Of a stretch of DNA of 64,000 bases, positions 26,901 through 38,900 are shown one piece after another (positions within the stretch are counted from its first letter, which is position 1; each line of letters starts with the position of its first letter). The notes below the pieces were generated by a model that worked only from the letters and a program-made list of their open reading frames with translations, had not been told where the DNA came from and did not search any database. The translations under genes were made by a program, and so were the position numbers. Source of the DNA: Heterobilharzia americana. Taxonomy: Eukaryota > Platyhelminthes > Trematoda > Strigeidida > Schistosomatidae. The stretch covers positions 4,340,001 through 4,404,000 of the forward strand of contig OX104130.1 in assembly GCA_944470555.2 (NCBI GenBank). The letters are read 5' to 3'.

Positions 26901-29900
26901 TCAACCGAAGAGATCGGCTACTGTTATAAGGTGTAATAGGTAAACTACACTATACAAATCGCACAAGAAGTCGCTATCATTATTAGGTGGATAGGGCTCT
27001 AGCGTTTGATGTGATTGGTCCTGGGTTCCGGCTTTAGTGGGAGCAACACCACTCACTGGGAGCTAGGCACATGCAGCTGACGAGTCCGAAATGGGACGAA
27101 ACACGTATCCTGGATTCCACTGCTAGCCAACAGCGTCCATCCTCATGAATACTGGCTTCTCGAGATAACCAGTCATTACAAGACATGACAACTCTAGACC
27201 ATTCATCTTTCTGTTAATTACAAATAACAATAATAGTAATGATTGAACTGGACAATAAACAATTGCTGTTTACTTACAAGTTTCTTCTTTTGCTTTTGTT
27301 TCCTCTTAGTTGGTGACTGTATCATTACACTGGGATCAGTTAAGCTGGCCTCTTGCGTTGGTCGAGCACTGTCGGTTAATGCTGTTTCCATTATTGGTAT
27401 TGTTGTTTAAGATAAATGTTGAAGAAAGCAAAACAAAATATTATTTTCTATCCCATTTAGACAAAGATTTATTAAATTAATGGTGTAGTGACGCTGTCCC
27501 CCCCCCCCCCCACCAGGTTGAAGGAAAATTCAACAGATATGCTTAAGATGTTATCACGGTTGTTTGTATCTGAAACCGATAGAAAGTTGTTGACAATTCC
27601 AGTGATTAGGTTTTGATATAAATTGCTACACTTCTTATGGGAACGTTGACAACGAGATGAAGACAGCTCAGCATCAAGGTGAACTGAAAAGTGATCAGCA
27701 ATAGCTATGCACTCAGTCTAAAGTAGACATATTGGGAAAGTGTTTCCATACCCATAAAGAAAGACTAATCTCACAAGCCATATATATTTCAACAACGTCA
27801 AATGTTTTGGACAGAAGAGGCGAAATAAGCCTGTAACCAATCCACTGATGATAGCCTATTCCAATCGAAACTTTAGAAGAAATGACAATTATTGATTGTT
27901 TGTTAAGTCCTCAACCAACGGTTTTGGTTATTTTACCAACCCCAGTTAGACATTTTACACTTCTCTACTGACTCAGACTAACAGGAATATACTTCATGAA
28001 GTGGTTGTGTGCTTTACTCTGTCCACTCTATACCTCATTCTAACTTGTTTCTGCTCAGATTAGTATTTCTTTATTGGGGTAGATGGTAGGTTAGTATGCG
28101 CTGTACCATTTCCGTCACGTCAGTAAGCCTAAACATCCACAAACTCACTGACTGACTTGTTACTCTTACTCATTACCCTACGCCTAAACTCAAATATTTA
28201 CTGAAGGAGAGACACGTAAATGATGCTAACAGGGTAACAATGATCGGCTATGTGCAGTAGTAGTGATGGTATTAATGTCAGTAGTAGTAGTAGGTAAAAT
28301 ATCTAAGTTTCCATTTTTTAAATTTTCATGATGGTGTCTTTGATTAATGTACAGAATGATACCATTTTTAGTATGGTAGATGACGATCAGTGACTTTCAG
28401 TGTTAGCGATAACCCTGGAGGATCTATTCCATGGATCATTAACGACCATCTCCAATTGCATTGAAATACGTTATTCATTCCGTCTAAAATCAGAAATCAT
28501 CCCATTGGCATCTTCGTCACCAATAAGTTTATCTTGCAGCTTAGATCAAACTATGAATTACTGCAACCTTTAGTGATACTAAAAGCGAATATAATGGAAG
28601 CAGAAAATTTCGTCGTCCTTGAGTAACTACCCGGTGACCTTGAGCCGACCAGTTCTTGGGTTTCTAACGATACTTAAGAACTAATCTAGGTAATCTATTG
28701 CTTTTACCTGTTTAAAGTAAAAGTACTCACGATAAAGATGCTCTTCTATATGACCATAAAACATTAGACCATCTGGACCGTGATGTGAACGTGAATAAAC
28801 TTTAAAGTGGTCCTCCGTCACCTCTAACTTATTAGTATGAGTCCCTATGAGATTTAGAAAAGAAACTTGGTTCATAACATGTCAAGTAAAGATTTACAGA
28901 TTTCGGAGGACAGAACTTGAAAACTATACCATAAACACAGCAAAAAGTAGCGAGTAGGGTTTATTTTCAGTACCGGAGTGAAAAGAAGGGTCATGATTTG
29001 GTTTTATGGTGTGCAACTTTCATACTAAAGTATACTTCAGTGAGAACTTATCCTTCATAATTTTGCCCTTTATGGGGGATGTGGTCACACGAAAACCCCC
29101 TCGAAATTAGCAAAGTGCGAGATCAATATTTAAGAAATAATTCCTCTCAATCAGCTTCCCAGAACTACTACATAATCGCCTTAAAGGTGATTGGTCACTT
29201 CAAGGTCGTTTATAGTTACTGAATGACAATGAAATTCTGTAGCCCCATCTAAAAGATATGAAAAAGGCCACGTGTGAAGGTCATGTCAAACCTAAAGTAA
29301 TATGTCTGATCAAGTAGGAAATTTATAAAATATAATAGTTGTACAATAATTCAACAAAAAAAACAATCAATAATTTACTTTGTATATCCATAAGTAAATC
29401 TGTGTGTGATGTTCTTGGAGGTACTTTAAAATTTTGAAAATCTGTTAACACATGTACACCAACCATTGGTTTTTGACCAAAAGCTCGATGATCCCGTACA
29501 CAAATATTCATTGGTGGTAGATAGATTTCTTCTTTCGGTAAGAGAACATCCAAAAATAATAATGGTGATGAAAAATTAGGATTTTTTTTCACATTTTTAA
29601 TAATTGTCGATTCAACAACTTTCCACCAATCTCAAATTCAACTGATGGTGAATTGACACTAGCCAGTTTATATTTACGCATTGATCGAACACCCCAGCAT
29701 AGAATTTCTATTCTAGTACGTTGAAGTACTGGACGTATACCTTCAGGTACATTGAATAGTGTACCTCGACGTGTAGGTGGTGGTGGTGGAGTCTTACCAT
29801 CAAGCTAAATAATTTTTTTTGAAGAGATAGCAAGAGAAAAAAGAAACGATAACCATTGCTATTTTTAGTAACTTGTTGACCTTGAAAATATAAACAATAG

Positions 29901-32900
29901 AAGTTATTATTGAGGATACCTATGATATGTACACAAGATTTTATGTCTAAACTTTGATTCCCTTTCAGTTTTTTTCTAATTAAATATATATATACTCTGA
30001 ATGTATCACATAATCTTGTATATTTTGTAAAATGATTTCAATCCTCCTGTTTTTTCTGAATCTAGCAACAAATGAACAGAAAACAGTTTTTTAGATGAAA
30101 AGACGTTTTTAAATGTACAAAAATACATCTTTTTTTTTTATCCTTGGATACTTAGCTCGAATTACAGATTCTCGTACTGGCTGAAGGAATTACCAACATC
30201 AAGTGAAAGCTCAGTTTTCTATTTATTCCCCATTCCAGACCAGATATTGATCTGACATCAGTTGCCTGTGTAATATTATTGCCTATATTAATGTTATTAT
30301 TAACATTATTCAGATGCTGTCATCATTTCGCTTAAAAATATTGTACTGGAAATGAATTAGTTGAAATATTATTATAATATGCTTAGAATTCCATATTGTA
30401 TAGAGCATGATGTCTGGAATAAAGCGATTACCATTACTATTTGTTTTATTACTTGTATTATTCCGTCATTGACTGAACCCAGTTGATTGGTCACCGTTGG
30501 TATATGTCCTTCTGCGCGGATGCTTCGATATTGAAGATGTCTCAGTTTTATACTAATGATGAATAATGACTAGTAGTAGAATCCAGGATTTGTGTTTCGT
30601 CCTCTTTCAGACTCATCAGCTGGACACACCTAGACCCCAGTGTATGGTATATTATCTGAAGTAAAGCGACTGTTATTAGTATTATCATTTTTCGGATTAA
30701 TATCTCGATATTTTGATAACAGTGTATCTTCAACTCTGCCATTGAATGATACTGGTTACCATTTCATAGGAAATGTGATCTACTTTAAACAATTTTGTAA
30801 AGGTTAAAAAACAAATTCAGGTGGGGAAAATGCTAGAATTAAAAACATTTGAGCCATTCAATTGTAATCCATTGAATGAATGATTATTTACTTGGAATCA
30901 AACCTGATACTTTTGAGATCGATCTCTCACAAGGTAGTGGGTGAGCACTGTTGATGAGAACCTTTCTATGATAGAGTGGCTAAAATGTACCAACAGATTT
31001 TCAATGCTTTTTCAACTAGTATCAATTAGTGATGAACACTACTTTCAATTTTGTACTTGTTTCGTTCTAGATCACCAACCGATCAGTCTAGGCTACTCAT
31101 ATGATGTCATAATAATAGGTAGTATTGTTTCATGAGTCCAGCTTTTTTGTACTATTTTCACCGGTAAACCTGAAGTTACTCAGCAAAATTTATTCAATAT
31201 GTTGTACATTGAAGTGTAACTCAGGTGAACGTGTAAAGTAAACATTAAAACCATCAGCAAGGGTGTCATGGAGGAGATATATTTAGTACATAGATACAAT
31301 GTCTAAAGTAGCCTTCATGACTTAGCAGTGTAGGTGTCTGATTACTGACTTACGAAAGAAAGTAATCTGTACTCCACCTATTTAGGTTTAGGTAGCTGCA
31401 ATGAGGAGGGGTGTAGTGAGCAAACTGTATTATTTCATTATAGTGATTATATCGACATACCAAAATCAATTCGAATGTTGCCAGTATTTCTCCGCCTTTT
31501 TTACGTTGTTTCTCAACTGTATACCACTGAAGCACATTTGCCCATGTTGTTTCTGTGTCTAAACGAACAGATGGTGTGATCTAAACAAAGGAAGAAATAT
31601 ACAAAATTGGTTTTTACTACTAGTATAATTTGTAAGTAGCTGAAATAGTATCCCTGAAATTCTCCTGAGGGCCTTTCAGTTATGCGAGTAATTGAATGAA
31701 GTTTAGAAATTTCAAGACTACTAATTCACTATTGGCATCAAACCCTGCGATAATGACACTAGTTCCAGAGTCTTACAAGTTCCAGAGCTAGTCAGTAGTC
31801 ATTTCGTCAGGATCTAGAAAAATACATATCCAACTCTAATTCAAATTTCGCCTTTGTCACCTGGTTTTAAATGCTATGACATTTCTTCTGATATCAGTGG
31901 TCTCAGAAGGAAAGTTCAGTTTCAAAATCTCATCAGTCAGACATCTGACTTCAAGTTGGATAGTTCATAACTATCGTTTGGCTCGATGAAAATCGTAACA
32001 CTACTGAAGGGATGTAACCATATTGATAAATTATCTAGCCTATCATCCTACAGGATAAAGCTCTACAAACCACTTAAAAAGAAACATATAATGGGAGAAA
32101 AAGAAAATCGTTTAAGAAAAAAGTTTAAAGATCATGGAGGAAGAACCAGTTGTTAAGATAGACCATTATAAACAAGTCTTCCTGACTGAGGTGGACTGGA
32201 TCATGCAGCAGACAACTGTGAGGAGCGAGAAGATGGGTGTGCGATGTTTGACCGATGAAAAGACCCTAGAAGATTTAGATTTCGCCGAAGATGATTTATG
32301 TCTTACGTCGCACGAACTCGAAGATCTACAGGCAAAACCAGCATATTGACAGAAGAGGCAACAAAGAAAGTACTTCCTTCAGGTGAACCTAGAGAAGACA
32401 GCGGTGATGAATAAAGCCAACCAACAACAAGCAAAGATCACCATCAACGGAAGAAACCTGAAGGAAGTAGTCTTGTTTCGACTATAGGCGGCACAGATGA
32501 GGACATGAAAGCCAGGGTCGGAAAAGCAACACAGGCTGTCATTAATCTTAGGTCGGTGTGGGATCTACTGCACTCAGCACAAAGCCTGAACAAGATCCAG
32601 ATTTTCAACACCAATGTCAAGTCAGTGCTGCTACATGGTTCAGAAACTTGGCACATCACGAAAATCACTTCCAACAAACTACACACATTCATCTGCAGCT
32701 GCTGCCTACGCTCGATATTGAATATGAGAATAATAAGAATAAGCAACAAGGAACGCTGGCAACGAACCAGCCAAGAACCTATTACCCAACAAATATGCGG
32801 AAGAAAGTGGAGATGGAGATGTGGAGATTGGGCATACACTGAGAACGCCGATTGGGACATCACGCATCAGGCCGGGCACTCGAGTGGAATTCAAAAGGGA

Positions 32901-35900
32901 AACGATGAGTTGGGCGTTCGAGGCTAGGGTGACATGGAGGAGATCATGTGAGGAAGAAATGAAAGCTTTGGGCAGTGGTGGAGCCAGGTTGAAAAGACTG
33001 TAGAGAAGAGAATGAAATGGCGAAGTGCTACTGAAGCCCTATGTTCCATTGGAACCCAAGGGAAAAATAAATAATAACAATAATCATAAACAAGTGAAAC
33101 TATGCATTTCAATTATCCCTCGAAACAAACATTCTTCATCTACCAATAAACAATACGACCAATTCTTCAAATCATCTAAATTACCTAAAATAATGGTAAA
33201 TATTCTTGGACTTAAAAGAAAGCAGCCTTAAGGAAACCATTTGATTACATTGAATTAGTAAAGAATTTTCATATATCCATAGGAAAATGCTGTCTGTTGA
33301 TTGTAACTCTCTATTTATAGGTGTTTCAATAACTTTGGGGTTGTTGAGCCTTTCAACTACCTGAAACAATTACATTTCGAATGCATCTTTAACTTCCACT
33401 TCAGGTTCAAAGAATTCTACATTCAGAATGATGGTATAGAAATGCGATGACTTCTTGATTCATTTATAGCTTAATATTTCATCGTCTATTTTGAAAATAA
33501 TGTTGTTTAGTCATTATTCAGATAAGTCTGTATTTTCAAAAGGTATATCCGTAATATCTTTATCATATGTGATCAAGAATTCTACTTGAGCGACCTTCTT
33601 TATACTCCCAATGATGATGGTGAATCCATGCCTAGTATCCTTCCCCTGACCTCAACATTGCTCACATGGTGACTTGATCAAAGGCGAGCAACGCTGAGAA
33701 GACATCTGTGATCAAAACCCTTTAATCGCTTCATGTAGTCTACTTTTAAGGGCCGTGTCTCACAGTCGTATAGCCGAACAAAAAGAACTACAACGTAGTA
33801 TACTAGCTCTTTATTTTGTAGCCAGATATCTCGCCGGAGTCACAAGTGACGCAGTTTGGCAAATGCCAAAGGGACCTTTTGCATCTGAGCTGAGACTTCA
33901 TCAGCTACCGTGCTGTTTGAGCTGGTACAACTCCCCAAGTAATTGAATTAGTTAACATATTCCATCAGTTCACTCCTATCATTTAACTGAGAGTACTTGC
34001 AGCAGACTAGTCCTGGAGCATCACCTTATTTTGACAGGTGCGAAGTACATGGCAGTTAAACAAAATCAGATTTCTGCTCAAGACCCTGGTTTTTGTTACG
34101 GTCTTCACCTAGCAGGGTAATCTCGTCTGCATACTCCAAGTCAACCGTATGTCATTGAGGGAGTAAAAAAATCCCTGCGAAGTCAAGCGTGCTTATGGTT
34201 ATGTTCACTAGTTAAATAAGGACGGTTGCAGTTTGTATCCCTGGTGCATACTACTAGTTGTCATGCTACTAACAAGCAGATTTGATAATTCTATCCGTAG
34301 GCGAATTTACAGAGAATCAAAATGGAGTAGACAGTTTAACACATTCCAAAGCTGCTCACTCATAAGTGAACCAACCTTCTTCACATATTATATTCAGGGA
34401 TTTGTAGGATCTGTTCTGAATATAAACTAGACGGTGAGTTAAAGTATCTATATAACAATCAATTGGAAAACACAAATCCACTCAGGCTGCTTCACTGCAA
34501 AAGCCATAGCCACAACAGTAATCGACTGCCTCAAAGAAAACTGTGTATGCACCTGGGCTTTAGTGGAGACAGTGTGCTGAATTCTTCAAAAATCGCCCCA
34601 AAAAATCTTTAAGGAAGATATTGTCTTCAGGTAGTTTGAGAAAAACATTCCCGAGTGAACAACTAATCCATCCATGCATTGATTTTGTGGAATATTATTA
34701 CTATGATGACTTGTGTGTTCAAACATACGTGTCGCATGTATGAGTTTGTGTGACCGAGTCATGAGTAGGGCGGACATTCTCAGTGGTTATTCCTCCTTTA
34801 CATGACCTTGACTAACACTATCATCCTATTGGCTATCTTTTAAATACAACTGCTTCCATGCTGCTGACTGTGTTAATGTAAATCCAGGTATTTAATACTA
34901 TTTTCTTGAGCTCATTGGGACTGTTTTTTGGGAATGACTGAAAAATACGTATTAAAATTACAATCCTCCTTCACCTTACATTATTCTGAAGAACAGATTA
35001 TAGTGAAGAGATCCTGAATGCAAATAAACTTAATTCATAATTCAGTCCGAAAAACAGCACAAATACATTTACAAAGCTTTCAAAAATTAGATCGTCGACG
35101 AAGAAGATTGTTTGACTTTATAGGCCACCCCAGTAACTGCTGAACAGACCAGTCAGGTTTAGGTATTTCTCCTGGGAAAGTACTTTGTCATAAAATAGAG
35201 GGATGTAATTGGTTATCACGTCAGTTACTACGCTGGCCTTTAAACTCGCCCTGTGTTGATAGCAATTTCAACATAAAAAATGTGGAGATTGAGTTTTAAA
35301 AATTTTGCAGTAGTAAAATAAATCAACTAAGAAGGCAGTGGAAAACAGACTGTGAATTTCTATCTGTATGAGACTCATCAACTGAATGTGTTTGTATAAT
35401 AAAATGTCTTAGTCTGTATAATTCTTAACTTTCCAAAATGATAGATATCACATTCAAATATCAGTGACGACCTCATCACAGATACAGATGCAATCAGTTG
35501 ATAATTATCTTCAGTGTGTGTATGTATGTATGTATGTATAGATGAAGGGAAATGCATGCCAAGGCTTCCGTTATTAGTGTTTAAAAAATTTAATTGTTAT
35601 AGTTACTGGGTGATGTTTGAGGGTGAAATGAAAGTCTAGGCTACGGGAGGATTCGAACCAGTAATCTCTGGGTCCTGGCAATAAGAGCCAGCTCCTTACT
35701 TGGTAGAAAATGGTTCCGGACACCTGAGGGTCGATGGTTCGGATCCTTCCACGGCCTAGATTTTCATCTCATCTTCAGTTAGTACCAAAAATAAAATCTA
35801 TCGAAGCACAGCCATCTCAGATAATCAGACTAATTTTCATTATTTATCAAGTTAATTCTACATTTCTTAGTCTCACCTGTAATCTTCCTAGAAAATGATC

Positions 35901-38900
35901 TGAACTCAACTGATCATAATCAAATAATTCAATGGTAACTGGTGGTGGATCATTTAGTATGCTTTTTGGATCACCACACATTTCAATATGTTCAAAAATC
36001 AATGTTTCATCCCATGTTGGACATAATGTTTGTTGAATAATTTGTGTTTCTTGACTATAACCTTGAAATGAACATCGAACAAATGGATCTGATAGGCCAG
36101 ACTGATCAGCAGCTAGTAGACTACGTGCTTGAAAGATGTAAGCACGTAAATGCCAAATATGCGAGCTGAAATGAATAAAATGCATTGAAATGTATATTAT
36201 ACAATGAAAAAAATTGACATTGATGCATAGTTTGATTGTTCAATTCTAGGAGTGCTAGTCATCATATACTATAGATAACATTTCTGGATGAAAGAGTGAT
36301 AGAGGATAGTGGCTAGTAGTGGAATCCATGGTGTACGTTTCATCCTATTTAGGACTCATTAACCGTATGTACATACTTCCCAGTAAATGATGTTGTTCCC
36401 ACTAAAACTCTTGCTAGACTTTAAAAGCTACCTTACGAACGACTGAAATGATGGGTTAGGCTCTTGATTTCATGAGAAAGCTAACTTTCAAGGCAAAATC
36501 AAGAAACTCAATTGGCTATATCGATAGGTGTTCGAGTAAGCTTTTGAGTCAATTCATTGACGTATAGGTCAGAGTGTTACTTTTTCAGTTTCAACATTTT
36601 ATGCACTAAATGAAATGAGTGTTATTAAGGCGTATTTAGCCTTATTTTTAATTTTTAAACCTACGCACAAAGATTAAATTTAAAGGATACCCTAGCAACA
36701 ACTAAAATAACCAATTAGACTTCCCAATTTTACTAAAATCCACCTTTCCAGGCAAAATAAAGAAACTTAATTGGTTATTTTGATCGTTGCTATGGTGGTC
36801 TTTAAAATTGCCTTTTACAAAACCTGATTGGTGGCAAATTACTAAGGTTGATTGAACCTCTAGTTGTAAGAAAGTTTAGGCCGGTTTTGCATATTCCAGA
36901 ATAACATTTTGTTACATTTTCATCCAATTACTTCGTCACTCAGTGTCAATACTAAAGTAGGTTGATATACTGTCCTTCTCTTTTTGTGCAAACTACCAAG
37001 TTGACTCTTAATCATATAGATTATTTTCTGAAACCCATTTATCCTTTTAGGATGGCATTCATCACCGGTTGACGTCATTTGGAGAGCCAGTGAGAAAGTG
37101 GGAGCACAGAAAAGCTATTTTTTTCTAGTATGGACTCCTCAGCAGTGAGTACCTATTGTTCTCTTTTCGCTGGGGATCGAACTCAAGACCCTGAGGTTCT
37201 GTGGCCACCTTGTTATCATTGAACACTGGGTCAGGATCTGATAGTCCGATTTCCTACTTCTACTAGCTGGAGATATAGCGTGTCTTCCGTCTAATGTCGC
37301 CGTTGAGTAACCGTTTTCATATCCGACTTGGTTTGCACTACTGATCATGACTTCTTTAATTCTCATTGGCGACTTGCTTCGGGATGAGATTTCCCTAAGT
37401 TCTAATGGAAAATCTTAACCGGTGGGGCAAAACAAGCTGGACGTGAGGGCATGTACTCAGCGATGGCATTGGTTGGATGTCATATTATAGAGTAAACTGT
37501 CAAAAGTAGAAAAATGTGGACCACTGAACTCCGAGCCAGTGACTCAATACTCAACGTGATCGCTAAGAGACCCGAAGTCTTTAGTTTGACTTGTGGCAGG
37601 GTTATGGTTGTACACTGCTGAAGTGTTTCATACTAGCGCAAAACAGCTGTCCAGGTCTCCCAGAGTTTTGACGGTTCCCCCACTGGTTTCAGTCCGTGAA
37701 GAATACTACCTATTTTAAAAATACAATTTACATTCATCCAGTGTCCACATTGGTATATCTATCTGTTTGTCTCTAAGATCAGTATAACACATCACTTTGA
37801 GATTAATCATTATGGTTATGCATGTTTGGCTTTAGAACCATGACACAGTAACCTCGACACTTCATTCACTCTGGCACTTGGTAGTTGGTTACAACAAGTT
37901 CTACTTTCTTAGCTTAAGTAAGTGGGCAAAATTACTAGTCATGCATCATAATTACAGAATATGAATGGCTTTTAAGGCCACTGTAGCAACTACTAAATTA
38001 GCCAATCAGATCTCAAAATTTCGGCTGGTGAGGTAGTTTTTCATGAAATAGAAGAAAGTGAATGATTACCCCAGGAGTTGTTAGGGTGGGCTTAAAATCA
38101 CTCATGAAAACAATGAGAGCAGCTAGAATCAACCAATCCATTATGACTGTCATTAAAATGTCTATCTTTTGTTCTCATTCTCTGATATTCTAATTAGGCA
38201 GCCTACTCTTTTGAGGCGTTGTACATTTTCTGCAGATTTCCCGAAATGCTATATCATTGAGCATTGTATAGGCAAGGGGTCTTTCTTCGCATAAATCAGC
38301 TTCAGGGGTGAATAACATGAGAACAGTACGGATATGAGTCCCATGTTCAACGTGTTTCATTGTTTCTGGTAGTAGGCCGTAGGCTCGAACCCTACTCCGC
38401 CAGCCTAGGTCCGAGTGTGTGCATATGAGTACATGTGGTTGCTGCATACAATCCAATTTTCTTTTCTTATTCAACATCGATAAATTTTCTCTGTAAGATA
38501 GTTTCATTACTCACTTTGAAAACGCATAAATATCCTTGGAACAGTGAGATTTTCTTTCTGTGAGGGGGAAAATATCATGCAATAGTGGTTAGTGATTGAT
38601 AAATGATGTTAGAAAATGTGATAAAACAGTTTTATTCATGAAAGATTTTATGAAAGCATCAGGAAAAGCGGTTTTATTCACAATCAAAAATGTATGCATA
38701 TGTTTTGATGAACAAAATGATTGATAGGATTCGTCAGCACACAGACCTGGACAACATGAAATTGGTTACTCTCCTGTGATTAATTAATCTGTCGAATCCA
38801 TTCATACAGGAGCTCAGTCGTTACCCGAATAGCTCAGTGGTAACGTCGCAGATCGCAGCACTTAGCGGCGAGTTCGAATCCCAGGAGGGTTATTAGTTCC

